Below, piece by piece: positions 48,440 to 57,516 of a DNA stretch of 64,000 nt. Below the pieces are notes generated by a model that saw only the letters and a program-made list of their open reading frames with translations, did no database searches and was not told the origin of the DNA. Made by a program: the position numbers and the translations under genes. The stretch comes from Pseudomonas sputi (GTDB lineage: Bacteria; Pseudomonadota; Gammaproteobacteria; Pseudomonadales; Pseudomonadaceae): positions 1-64,000 of the forward strand of contig NZ_BQHI01000020.1 in assembly GCF_021603585.1 (NCBI RefSeq), in the 5' to 3' direction. The first letter of the stretch is position 1. Each line of letters starts with the position of its first letter.

Positions 48440-49741
48440 ATGTCTTCAACCACTGCAAAATCCATTGATGTCAAAAAAAGCCTGGTTGAGGCGATCCTCG
48501 CCGGTCTTATCGCCCTGATCGTGTTCGGGCCGATCGTCGGCGTCGTACTCGACGGCTACAGCTTTAACCTCGAACCGACCCGCGTGGCGTGGATCATTGC
48601 CATCGTCATGGCTGGCCGGTTTGCCCTGAGCCTGTTCCTGCAAACGCCGAAGGGCCTGCGCATTCTCGACGGATTCGAGAGCACCGGTTCCGGCGTGCAT
48701 GTGCTGCCCGCCGATCACAAATCCCGCCTGCGCTGGATCATCCCGCTGATGATCGCCATCGCCGTGGCGTTGCCGTTCTTCTCCAACTCCTACCTGCTGG
48801 GCGTGGTCATCCTTGGTTTGATCTACGTGCTGCTGGGGCTGGGCCTGAACATCGTGGTGGGGCTGGCCGGCCTGCTCGACCTGGGTTACGTGGCGTTCTA
48901 CGCCATCGGCGCCTACGGTCTGGCGCTCGGTTATCAGTACCTCGGCCTGGGCTTCTGGACCGTGCTGCCACTGGCGGCGATCACCGCCGGACTCGCCGGT
49001 TGCATCCTCGGTTTCCCGGTGTTGCGTCTGCACGGCGACTACCTGGCGATCGTGACCCTGGGCTTCGGTGAAATCATCCGTCTGGTGCTCAATAACTGGC
49101 TGTCCCTGACCGGCGGCCCGAACGGCATGGCGGCGCCGCTGCCGACCTTCTTCGGTCTGGAATTCGGCAAGCGGGCGAAGGATGGCGGGGTGCCGTTCCA
49201 TGAGTATTTCGGCATCGCCTATAACCCGGACGTGAAGTACTACTTCATCTATGCGGTGCTGTTTCTGGTGGTGCTGGCCGTGCTGTACATCAAGCATCGT
49301 CTGGTGAAGATGCCGGTCGGCCGCGCCTGGGAAGCCCTGCGTGAAGACGAAATCGCCTGCCGCTCGATGGGCCTCAACCACGTGCTGGTCAAGCTCTCGG
49401 CGTTCACCATCGGTGCATCCACGGCGGGTCTGGCGGGTGTGTTCTTCGCCACCTATCAAGGCTTCGTCAACCCGACCTCGTTCACCTTCTTCGAATCGGC
49501 GCTGATTCTCGCCATCGTCGTGCTCGGCGGCATGGGCTCGACCATCGGTGTGGTGATCGCAGCGTTCGTGCTGACGGTTGCTCCGGAACTGCTGCGCGGC
49601 TTCGCCGAATACCGCGTGCTGCTGTTCGGGATCCTGATGGTGTTGATGATGATCTGGCGACCTCGCGGGCTGATCCGCATCAGCCGTACCGGGGTCACTC
49701 CACGCAAAGGTGCCATTCACTATGAGAGGACTGCGCCATGA
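48440..49741 (+). CDS. livM: Branched-chain amino-acid ABC transporter permease LivM
   Basis: This 433-residue permease has an N-terminal extension with two extra helices (about 15-65), then the LivM core of eight helices. The core carries GLGLNIVVGLAGLLDLGYVAF near residues 134-154 and the cytoplasmic loop VGRAWEALREDEIACRSMG near 294-312 that contacts the ATPases. It starts 3 bases after the livH stop and overlaps livG by four bases. Confidence 0.95.
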   Translation: MSSTTAKSIDVKKSLVEAILAGLIALIVFGPIVGVVLDGYSFNLEPTRVAWIIAIVMAGRFALSLFLQTPKGLRILDGFESTGSGVHVLPADHKSRLRWIIPLMIAIAVALPFFSNSYLLGVVILGLIYVLLGLGLNIVVGLAGLLDLGYVAFYAIGAYGLALGYQYLGLGFWTVLPLAAITAGLAGCILGFPVLRLHGDYLAIVTLGFGEIIRLVLNNWLSLTGGPNGMAAPLPTFFGLEFGKRAKDGGVPFHEYFGIAYNPDVKYYFIYAVLFLVVLAVLYIKHRLVKMPVGRAWEALREDEIACRSMGLNHVLVKLSAFTIGASTAGLAGVFFATYQGFVNPTSFTFFESALILAIVVLGGMGSTIGVVIAAFVLTVAPELLRGFAEYRVLLFGILMVLMMIWRPRGLIRISRTGVTPRKGAIHYERTAP

Positions 49742-50610
49742 GTGAAGTCGTACTCTCTGTTGAAAAACTGATGATGCACTTCGGTGGCATCAAGGCCTTG
49801 AGCGACGTCAGCCTGAAGGTCAAGCGCAACTCGATCTTCGCCCTGATCGGCCCCAACGGTGCCGGCAAGACCACGGTGTTCAACTGCCTGACCGGGTTCT
49901 ACAAGGCTTCCGGCGGCAAGATCGAACTCAACGTGCGCGGCCGGCAGACCAACGTTATCCAGCTGCTGGGCGAATCGTTCAAGCCGACCGACTTCGTCTC
50001 GCCGAAGAACTTCGCCAGTCGCCTTTACTACAAGATGTTCGGCGGCACCCACCTGGTGAACCGCGCGGGCCTGGCCCGGACGTTCCAGAACATTCGTCTG
50101 TTCAAGGAAATGTCGGTGCTGGAGAACCTGCTGGTGGCCCAGCACATGTGGGTCAACCGCAACATGCTGGCCGGCATCCTCAACACCAAGGGCTATCGCA
50201 AGGCCGAAAGCGACGCGCTGGATTGCGCATTCTACTGGCTGGAAGTGGTGGACCTGGTGGACTGCGCCAACCGTCTGGCCGGTGAACTGTCCTACGGCCA
50301 GCAACGCCGTCTGGAAATCGCCCGGGCCATGTGCACGCGGCCGCAGATCATCTGCCTCGACGAACCGGCCGCCGGCCTCAACCCTCAGGAAACCGAAGCG
50401 CTGAGCGCGATGATCCGGCTGCTGCGTGACGAGCACGATCTGACCGTGGTGCTGATCGAACACGACATGGGCATGGTAATGAGCATTTCCGATCACATCG
50501 TGGTGCTGGACCACGGCATTGTCATCGCCGAGGGCGGTCCGGATGCCATTCGTAACGATCCGAAAGTGATCGCTGCCTACCTGGGCGCCGACGAAGAGGA
50601 AGTCGTATGA
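49738..50610 (+). CDS. livG: Branched-chain amino-acid ABC transporter ATPase LivG
   Basis: This is a 290-residue ABC ATPase. Walker A is GPNGAGKTT near residues 37-45, the signature LSYGQQRRLEIARAM near 181-195, and Walker B IICLDEPAAGLNP near 202-214, with the H-loop IEHDMG near 240. The insert of about 40 residues between Walker A and the Q-loop is typical of LivG. The start overlaps livM (ATGA) and the stop overlaps livF. Confidence 0.96.
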   Translation: MSEVVLSVEKLMMHFGGIKALSDVSLKVKRNSIFALIGPNGAGKTTVFNCLTGFYKASGGKIELNVRGRQTNVIQLLGESFKPTDFVSPKNFASRLYYKMFGGTHLVNRAGLARTFQNIRLFKEMSVLENLLVAQHMWVNRNMLAGILNTKGYRKAESDALDCAFYWLEVVDLVDCANRLAGELSYGQQRRLEIARAMCTRPQIICLDEPAAGLNPQETEALSAMIRLLRDEHDLTVVLIEHDMGMVMSISDHIVVLDHGIVIAEGGPDAIRNDPKVIAAYLGADEEEVV

Positions 50611-51323
50611 CCCAACCCATCCTCGAACTCAAGGATCTGGACGTGTTCTACGGCCCGATCCAGGCCCTCAAAGGCGTTTCGCTGCAGATCAACGAAGGCG
50701 AAACCGTCAGCCTGATCGGCTCCAACGGCGCCGGTAAATCCACCCTGTTGATGTCGATCTTCGGCCAGCCACGGGCGGCGGGCGGGCAGATTCTCTATCA
50801 GGGCGTGGACATTACCCACAAGTCCTCGCACTACATCGCCTCCAACGGCATCGCGCAATCGCCGGAAGGGCGGCGGGTGTTCCCCGACATGACCGTCGAG
50901 GAGAACCTGCTGATGGGCACCATTCCGATCGGCGACAAGTACGCCAAGGAAGACATGCAGCGCATGTTCGAGCTGTTCCCGCGGCTCGAAGAGCGCCGTA
51001 ATCAGCGGGCCATGACCATGTCCGGCGGCGAGCAGCAGATGCTCGCCATCGCCCGGGCGCTGATGAGTCGGCCCAAGCTGTTGCTGCTGGACGAGCCGAG
51101 CCTGGGTCTGGCGCCGATCGTGGTGAAACAGATCTTCGCCACCCTGCGGGAACTGGCGAAAACCGGCATGACCATTTTCCTCGTCGAACAAAACGCCAAC
51201 CACGCGCTGAAACTGTCCGACCGGGCATATGTGATGGTCAACGGCGAGATCCGCCTGACGGGCACCGGCCAGGAGCTGTTGGTGAACGAGGAGGTGCGTA
51301 ACGCTTACCTCGGCGGGCACTGA
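50607..51323 (+). CDS. livF: Branched-chain amino-acid ABC transporter ATPase LivF
   Basis: The 238-residue second ATPase has Walker A GSNGAGKST near 38-46, signature MSGGEQQMLAIARAL near 138-152 and Walker B LLLLDEPSLGLAP near 158-170. The EGRRVFPDMTVEENL segment near 90 is typical of LivF. It closes the operon, and a terminator follows at 51342-51373. Confidence 0.96.
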   Translation: MTQPILELKDLDVFYGPIQALKGVSLQINEGETVSLIGSNGAGKSTLLMSIFGQPRAAGGQILYQGVDITHKSSHYIASNGIAQSPEGRRVFPDMTVEENLLMGTIPIGDKYAKEDMQRMFELFPRLEERRNQRAMTMSGGEQQMLAIARALMSRPKLLLLDEPSLGLAPIVVKQIFATLRELAKTGMTIFLVEQNANHALKLSDRAYVMVNGEIRLTGTGQELLVNEEVRNAYLGGH

Positions 51324-51341
51324 TCGGTTGACGTTGTCCAC

Positions 51342-51373
51342 AAGCCCCGATGCGAAAGTGTCGGGGCTTTTTT
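51342..51373 (+). terminator. Rho-independent terminator after livF
   Basis: AAGCCCCGA and TCGGGGCTT pair around a GC-AAAGTG loop and are followed by TTTT. It starts 19 bases after the livF stop. Confidence 0.88.
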
Positions 51374-51413
51374 GCACCTGTCTGTTCAGCGAAGCCAGAC
51401 ACCTTCGGGAAAT

Positions 51414-51900
51414 TGTGGAAAACAAAATCGCCAACCTGCCAAAGCGCGACATATAGACGCTGCAAATGGCTGTTTTTCCACAGTTTTGACTTGTCCCCGT
51501 TTGCTGTGGAGCTGGCTGTGAATAACGTGGGTGTAGCTGGCTGAAAGCCTTTGAAACCGTGGCTTTCAGAGGTGTGGTTGTTTTTTGAGCAGAGTGGTTT
51601 TGCGGGCGGGAAGGTCAGTTTGTCAACCTTTTTGTGGGGGGGCAAAAAGGTGCAGATCGTTGTGGTCAGTCCTGTGGATAAGTCTGTGATTAAACTCTGG
51701 AAAGACTCGGCTGAGGGCCGTAATTGCTGGCCTCGCGCAATCATGGCCATGACCGGCCAGTCGTGCAAAATGCCCTGCCCGGCACAACTGGTTGTTCAGG
51801 GTCAAGCAAAAAACTTTCCAGATTGCCCGCAAAGCCTTGTGGGGTGCGGCTTTGCGCTTTTCCACTTGCCCCCGGAAACTGTGGAAGGGCTTGTGGATAA
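51414..51900. promoter_or_regulatory. Cluster of DnaA-box-like 9-mers
   Basis: Two perfect boxes (TTATCCACA, here TGTGGATAA) lie at 51673-51681 and 51892-51900. One-mismatch boxes lie at 51414-51422 (TGTGGAAAA), 51474-51482 (TTTTCCACA) and 51517-51525 (TGTGAATAA). Weaker forms lie at 51505-51513, 51858-51866 and 51880-51888. Eight candidates in under 500 bases of non-coding DNA is well above chance for a 9-mer. It could titrate DnaA (datA-like) or reactivate it (DARS-like). Confidence 0.5.
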
Positions 51901-51963
51901 CGTGCGTGCACATGGCTACAGGCCACGGTGCGTATGGCGTAGCGGCCGTTGATCAATTAATGA

Positions 51964-52827
<864 letters not shown>

Positions 52828-52843
52828 CACCGTGTAACGGCTA

Positions 52844-52863
52844 TTCGCGAGCAAGCTCGCGAA
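52844..52863. repeat. REP-like hairpin between convergent genes
   Basis: TTCGCGAGC and GCTCGCGAA pair perfectly around AA, the core of a common fluorescens-group REP. It lies between the dehydrogenase and the convergent AGE-family gene. Confidence 0.75.
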
Positions 52864-52876
52864 GGCGACTTATCGG

Positions 52877-54004
52877 TTAGCGGAGATAGTCCGCCAGGCC
52901 GGCATAACAGGTCGCCAAGTGATACGGCGTGGTCGACGGCATGTCCTTGCGGCTGACCTCGCCCTGATCGTCACGGCACTCATGCCAGCCGCCGGTATGC
53001 AGGAAGCGCTGTTGCAGCGTCTGCAACTGGCGCAGCACGGCGCTTTCGCCGTTTGGGCGCAAGGTCAGCGCCCGCAGGTACTCGGCCTGGGCCCAGATGC
53101 GCTGGGTCGAATCCTTTCCGTGCCCTTGCGGATCAAGCATGGCCAGCACCGCACCGGTGTCGGCCTCGACGCCCTGTTGTTCGGTGAAGGCAAACGCACG
53201 ATCCAGTGCCGCGTGCAGTTTCGAACCGCGTAGCAGTGGAGAGGAGTCGAGCAGGAAATACCATTCGAACTGATGCCCCGGTTCAAACCAGTTATCCACA
53301 GCCCCCAGCGGTTTTTCCATCAACACGCCCTGTTGCGGTTCGATGAAGCGCTTGTGCATGGCTGTGCATAACTCGCTCAGCGCCTGCTGGGTGTGGACAT
53401 CTTCGCGCACAGCCATTGTGGCCAGGAAGGCTTCGGCCAGGTGCATCAGCGGGTTTTGCAGCGGGCCGGTTTCCAGCGTGATCCAGTCACGGTCGAGGCA
53501 GGCTTCGTAGAGGCCGTCGCCGGTGGCGAAGCGTCTGCCGATAACTTCCAGCGCGGCATTGAGCGTCGATTCCACCAACGGCTCACGAGACTTGTCCCAA
53601 TAGTGGGCGCAGGCGAACAGGATGAAGGCGTGGGTGTAGAGGTCCTTGCGCTGATCCAGCGGTTTGCCCTGCGGATCGATGCTGTAGAACCAGCCGCCGT
53701 GCTCGGTATCGTGGAAGTGCCGTTGCAGGGAACGGAACAGTGCAGCCGCGCGTGTTTCGGCGTTATCCACAACCCCGATCAGGCTGGAAAACAGATAAAG
53801 CTGCCGTGCGCAGGCCATCGCCCGATAGCGCTGCGGTGGCAGCGGTTGATGCGCGGCGTCCAGCGCCTCGTAAGGCAATGCCATGTCGGCGTTCCAGCCC
53901 GGTCCTTGCCAGAGGGGCACGATCACGTGCAGAAAGTGCTGTTGCACTTCACCGAACAGGGCGGTCAATTCAGGCAGGGAGGTGGAGCGGGAAGCGTGGG
54001 GCAT
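52877..54004 (-). CDS. AGE family sugar epimerase/isomerase
   Basis: This 375-residue (alpha/alpha)6-barrel protein belongs to the N-acylglucosamine 2-epimerase family, which includes mannose isomerases and YihS. The barrel His and Arg segments are visible: KDLYTHAFILFACAHY near residues 120-135, FEPGHQFEWYFLL near 242-254 and RIWAQAEYLRAL near 303-314. Substrate cannot be told from sequence; mannose/fructose interconversion is usual in the family. It appears monocistronic. Two perfect DnaA-box 9-mers lie inside the gene (53292-53300, 53763-53771). Confidence 0.88.
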   Translation of the reverse strand: MPHASRSTSLPELTALFGEVQQHFLHVIVPLWQGPGWNADMALPYEALDAAHQPLPPQRYRAMACARQLYLFSSLIGVVDNAETRAAALFRSLQRHFHDTEHGGWFYSIDPQGKPLDQRKDLYTHAFILFACAHYWDKSREPLVESTLNAALEVIGRRFATGDGLYEACLDRDWITLETGPLQNPLMHLAEAFLATMAVREDVHTQQALSELCTAMHKRFIEPQQGVLMEKPLGAVDNWFEPGHQFEWYFLLDSSPLLRGSKLHAALDRAFAFTEQQGVEADTGAVLAMLDPQGHGKDSTQRIWAQAEYLRALTLRPNGESAVLRQLQTLQQRFLHTGGWHECRDDQGEVSRKDMPSTTPYHLATCYAGLADYLR

Positions 54005-54062
54005 GGGCGGACGTCGTCACGGCAGGGGCGATTGCGCGACATGGTAGCAGAGAGTGGCGATC

Positions 54063-54093
54063 GATCGTTCCCGCGCCATGCGCGGGAACGATC
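54063..54093. repeat. 31-base REP-like hairpin, copy B
   Basis: GATCGTTCCCGCGC, CAT, GCGCGGGAACGATC: a perfect 14 bp stem. It carries a compensating A-to-G change relative to copies A and C, which argues for a conserved structure. Confidence 0.85.
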
Positions 54094-54104
54094 AGAGGTG
54101 CAAT

Positions 54105-54677
54105 TCAGCCGGCCAGCAACCACGCGCCTGTCACCGCCGAAGCGGCGCCGGCCAGTCGTACCAGCGGCGCGGCCGCCTGAGGCAGAAAACGCACGACGGC
54201 ATAACCCGCCGCATGCAGTGCAGCGGTCGCGACCACGAAACCGGCGGCATACGCCCATGGGCTCGACATGTCCGGCAACTCGAGGCCGTGGGCCACGCCG
54301 TGGAACAGCGCAAACAGCGCCGTCGCCGCCACGGCCATTACCAGTGGCGGACGTACCGCCAAAGCCACCGCCAGACCCAGGGCCAGCACCGAGGCGGCAA
54401 TCCCGCTTTCCAAGGCCGGCAGCGCCAGCCCTTCAAAGCCGAGCAGGCCGCCGATCAACATGGTGCCAACGAACGTGCATGGCAGCGCCCAGCGTGCGGC
54501 GCCTTGCTGTTGCGCGGCCCACAAACCGACGGCCACCATCGCCAGCAAATGGTCGAGGCCGCCGATCGGGTGGCTGATGCCGGCGACCAGGCCAGAGTCG
54601 CCGTGGCCGGGGTGGGCGAAGGCCAGGGCCGGGGTCAGCAGCAGTGCGACGGCGCCGAGAATACGTTTGAGTGTCAT
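54105..54677 (-). CDS. HupE/UreJ family nickel-transport-like membrane protein
   Basis: This 190-residue protein has a signal peptide cleaved near LAFA/HPGHG. The first mature residues HPGHGDSG form a His-rich metal-binding motif. Six hydrophobic helices follow (about 35-185). The family is HupE/UreJ, which brings nickel to hydrogenase or urease. It lies 27 bases after ureG on the same strand, so it is the last gene of ureE-ureF-ureG-ureJ. The name ureJ would follow from context. Confidence 0.9.
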   Translation of the reverse strand: MTLKRILGAVALLLTPALAFAHPGHGDSGLVAGISHPIGGLDHLLAMVAVGLWAAQQQGAARWALPCTFVGTMLIGGLLGFEGLALPALESGIAASVLALGLAVALAVRPPLVMAVAATALFALFHGVAHGLELPDMSSPWAYAAGFVVATAALHAAGYAVVRFLPQAAAPLVRLAGAASAVTGAWLLAG

Positions 54678-54704
54678 GGATAAGCTTCCTTGTTGAGCAG
54701 TGAA

Positions 54705-55319
54705 TCAGGCTGCAGTCAGCAGGCCCTGGCGTTCGATGAAGGCGATGATGTCTTCCAGGCCCTGACCGGTTTTCTGGTTGCTGAACACGAACGGCTTGCC
54801 GTTGCGCATGCGTTGGGTGTCGCTGTTCATCATCTCCAGCGAGGCGCCGACCAGCGGCGCAAGGTCGATCTTGTTGATCACCAGCAAATCGGATTTGCAA
54901 ATGCCGGGCCCGCCCTTGCGCGGCAGCTTGTCGCCGGCCGACACGTCGATCACGTAGATGGTCAGGTCGGACAGCTCCGGGCTGAAGGTCGCGGACAGGT
55001 TGTCGCCGCCGGACTCCACCAGGATCAGGTCCAGCCCCGGAAAACGCCGGTTCAACTGATCCACCGCTTCGAGGTTGATCGAGGCGTCTTCGCGGATCGC
55101 CGTGTGTGGGCAGCCGCCGGTTTCCACGCCGATGATCCGCTCCGGCGCCAGGGCTTCGTTGCGCACCAGAAAGTCGGCGTCTTCGCGGGTGTAGATGTCG
55201 TTGGTGACCACCGCCAGGTTGTAGCGCTCGCGCAGCGCCAGGCACATAGCCAGGGTTAACGCGGTCTTGCCGGAACCGACCGGGCCGCCGATGCCGACGC
55301 GCAGGGGTTGTGTGTTCAT
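54705..55319 (-). CDS. ureG: Urease accessory protein UreG
   Basis: UreG is the GTPase that drives nickel insertion into urease. The 204-residue protein has the P-loop GGPVGSGKT at residues 11-19, the metal-binding Cys-Pro-His motif in [13 protein letters not shown] near 68-80, [16 protein letters not shown] near 99-114 and the base-specificity motif NKID near 148. It lies 23 bases after ureF. The urease structural genes are not in the window. Confidence 0.97.
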   Translation of the reverse strand: MNTQPLRVGIGGPVGSGKTALTLAMCLALRERYNLAVVTNDIYTREDADFLVRNEALAPERIIGVETGGCPHTAIREDASINLEAVDQLNRRFPGLDLILVESGGDNLSATFSPELSDLTIYVIDVSAGDKLPRKGGPGICKSDLLVINKIDLAPLVGASLEMMNSDTQRMRNGKPFVFSNQKTGQGLEDIIAFIERQGLLTAA

Positions 55320-55342
55320 GTGCTTCTCCAGATAAAAAGGCC

Positions 55343-56017
55343 CTAGGAACGGAACAGGCGGCTGTACTGGCGCTCATGGGCCATGCACGCCAGGGACAGA
55401 CCGAACGCGGCGCTGCCGAGGTGTTCGGGATTGATTCGGGTGGCGTCCTGCTGGGCCTGTTGCAGCAGCGGCAGCAGTTCGCTGGTCAGGCGCTGGGCAG
55501 CTTGCTGGCCCAGCGGCAGGGTTTTCATCAGCACCGCGAGCTGGTTTTCCAGCCAGCTCCACAGCCATGCGGCGAGGGCGTCCTGCGGACTGATCTGCCA
55601 GGCGCGGGCCGCCAGTGCCCAGCCAAGGGCCAGGTGCGGTTCGGCGCAGCGTTCAAGGAAGTCCCGCGCAGCCTGATCGAGTTCGGGCAAGCCGTTGAGC
55701 AATTGCTGCAACGAGTAGCCCATCTGCCGGCTCTCCAGATGCAGTTCGCGGGTTTCGCGGCTGGCGCGGTGGCTTTCGCACATACGCAGCAGCTCGTCCC
55801 AGTTTTCCTGCGCAGCAGCCTGGCAATGGGCGAGCAGCATGGGCGCCTCGAATCGCGCGAGGTTGAGCAGCAATTGATCGCTGATCCAGCGCCGGGCGCT
55901 GTCCGGACTGTCGACGCGACCGTTATCCACCGCCATTTCCAGGCCCTGGGAATAGCTGTAGCCGCCAATCGGCAATTGCGGACTGGCCAGGCGCAGCAGC
56001 GCCCAGGCCGGGTTCAC
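55343..56017 (-). CDS. ureF: Urease accessory protein UreF
   Basis: UreF is the all-helical activator/fidelity factor that docks UreG on the urease apoprotein. The 224-residue protein has the family N-terminus [21 protein letters not shown] near residues 7-27, including the conserved S/G-Y-S-QGLE, and a C-terminal [21 protein letters not shown]. The start overlaps the ureE stop (ATGA). Confidence 0.95.
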   Translation of the reverse strand: MNPAWALLRLASPQLPIGGYSYSQGLEMAVDNGRVDSPDSARRWISDQLLLNLARFEAPMLLAHCQAAAQENWDELLRMCESHRASRETRELHLESRQMGYSLQQLLNGLPELDQAARDFLERCAEPHLALGWALAARAWQISPQDALAAWLWSWLENQLAVLMKTLPLGQQAAQRLTSELLPLLQQAQQDATRINPEHLGSAAFGLSLACMAHERQYSRLFRS

Positions 56018-56514
56018 AAACGGACGCCGAACTGGTGGAGTTTCGGCGCGTAGTTGAAGTCTTCGTCACCGTGTCGCGAATGATGATGGCCGCCACCGTA
56101 GGCGCCGTGTTCCGGCTGGAACGGCGCTTCGATCGATTCCACAGCGGCGCCGAGCTGTTCAAGCATCGCCTTGAGCACGTAGTCGTCGAGCAGGCGCAAC
56201 CAGCCGTCGCCCACTTGCAGGGCAACGTGGCGATTACCCAGGTGATAGGCGGCGCGGGTCAGTTCAAAGGCGTTGGCGCAGGTGACGTGCAGCAATTGTT
56301 CGGGGCGGGCGCAGACCCGGACGATCCGGCCATCTTCGGCTTGCAGGCACTCGCCGTCATACAGCGGCGGCTGACCGCGCTCCAGAAACAATCCGACGTC
56401 TTCGCCTTCGGCACTGAAACAGCGCAGGCGGCTTTTGCTCCGGGCTTCGAAGGTCAGGTGCAACTCGGCGGCCCAGACGGGTTGGGGGTCGATTCTGCGA
56501 TGAATCACCAGCAT
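56014..56514 (-). CDS. ureE: Urease accessory nickel metallochaperone UreE
   Basis: UreE binds Ni2+ and hands it to the UreDFG-urease complex. The 166-residue protein has the N-terminal domain (LTFEARSKSRLRCF near residues 20-33) and a C-terminal nickel-binding domain with NAFELTRAAYHLGNRH near 80-95. It ends in a short His-rich tail with GGGHHHSRHGDEDFNYAPK. The ATG of MLVIHRRID is chosen; eight upstream residues are also in frame. It is the first gene of ureEFG-hupE. Confidence 0.95.
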   Translation of the reverse strand: MLVIHRRIDPQPVWAAELHLTFEARSKSRLRCFSAEGEDVGLFLERGQPPLYDGECLQAEDGRIVRVCARPEQLLHVTCANAFELTRAAYHLGNRHVALQVGDGWLRLLDDYVLKAMLEQLGAAVESIEAPFQPEHGAYGGGHHHSRHGDEDFNYAPKLHQFGVRL

Positions 56515-56638
56515 CGGAAAGCTTCCAGCAATGGACAATGCTCAGGCTAGAGCAAGGGGCTTGCCAATCGGACGAGACGTAGGAAAACCCTGACGGAGCC
56601 GAGTGGATGTTTCAAGATGTTGCAGGATTGTGAGGTGT

Positions 56639-56670
56639 TTTGGTGCATGAAGTTTTTTTCATGCACCAAA
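56639..56670. repeat. Long perfect inverted repeat upstream of ureE
   Basis: TTTGGTGCATGAA and TTCATGCACCAAA form a 13 bp perfect stem around GTTTTT. It lies about 125 bases before the ureE start and about 40 bases after the desT stop (both minus strand). It could be the desT terminator (without T run) or an operator for ureE. Confidence 0.75.
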
Positions 56671-56711
56671 CAGGAGCCGGCGTGGGGCCGGGGAGGACAG
56701 CTCGGTAAGAA

Positions 56712-57344
56712 CTATTCGGTACTGCCGAGCCCTTGCCAGTGCTTCAACCCGATAAAGATGAAGCGCAGTTGCTGGGTGATCTTCGCCTGTGGCGTCAGAT
56801 GTTCGGGCAGGGCTTCGGCGGGCGGGTCGATGATGTCCGGCAGGGTGGCGAACACCGATTTGACGATCAGATCGGCCATCACGCTCAGGCCCTCGCGATT
56901 GAGGTGCTGGAGCTTGGGCATCAAGGCCAGATCCGCTGCCAGGTCGGAGCTGATGTCTTCCCGCAAACGGCCAATGGCCTGACGCACCGGCAACGATCCG
57001 CCGTACTGCTCGCGGGCCAGAAACAGAAATTGCGAACGGTTGGCACTGACCACGTCGAGGAAGATCCTTACCGACGCATCGATGATCCCGCCCATGACGA
57101 ATTCGTTGTGCCGCACCAGGCGGATGGTTTCGCGAAAGGTCTGACCGACTTCGCTGACCAGTTCCAGACCGAGTTCGTCCATGTCGGCGAAATGCCGATA
57201 GAAACCGGTGGGCACGATGCCGGCGGTTTTCGTCACTTCACGCAGGCTCAGGCTGCCGAATCCTCGGCCGCTTTCCATCAGGTGGCGGGCAGCGTCCATC
57301 AGGGCGTTGCGGGTCTGTTGTTTCTGTTCGGCGCGGGGCAGCAT
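56712..57344 (-). CDS. desT: TetR family regulator of unsaturated fatty acid synthesis (DesT-like)
   Basis: The 210-residue TetR-family protein matches DesT of P. aeruginosa from memory, including MLPRAEQKQQTR and the helix-turn-helix FGSLSLREVTKTAGIVPTGF near residues 30-49. It also resembles E. coli FabR. DesT senses the ratio of saturated to unsaturated acyl-CoA and controls desCB and fabAB. The gene sits next to ureE as in P. aeruginosa, but no desC or desB is next to it here. The ATG at 57344 starts the family's normal N-terminus; upstream residues in frame are not conserved-looking. Confidence 0.85.
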   Translation of the reverse strand: MLPRAEQKQQTRNALMDAARHLMESGRGFGSLSLREVTKTAGIVPTGFYRHFADMDELGLELVSEVGQTFRETIRLVRHNEFVMGGIIDASVRIFLDVVSANRSQFLFLAREQYGGSLPVRQAIGRLREDISSDLAADLALMPKLQHLNREGLSVMADLIVKSVFATLPDIIDPPAEALPEHLTPQAKITQQLRFIFIGLKHWQGLGSTE

Positions 57345-57469
57345 CGCAGGGTGTGTTCTTAGGCAAGACAAGCGCCGCACTCTAGCAAATCGGCTTTGTC
57401 GGCGTCGAACGGCAGCGGGGAGATGGAAGCGGGAAATCGCGACTTCTTTATACAGGCTGCTGAAAAGTC

Positions 57470-57500
57470 AAAAGCCCAATCCGGGGATTGGGCTTTTTTT
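57470..57500. terminator. Bidirectional terminator after the repeat-protein gene
   Basis: AAAAGCCCAATCC and GGATTGGGCTTTT pair around GG, with T runs on both sides. It follows the minus-strand repeat-protein gene by 17 bases. Confidence 0.88.
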
Positions 57501-57516
57501 CCAGGCCGCCATGGGC

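Noticed and set aside
51551-51952. 133-residue open frame in the gap after livF
   Set aside because: It has no ribosome-binding site, no family features, and runs through the DnaA-box cluster; it is probably non-coding.
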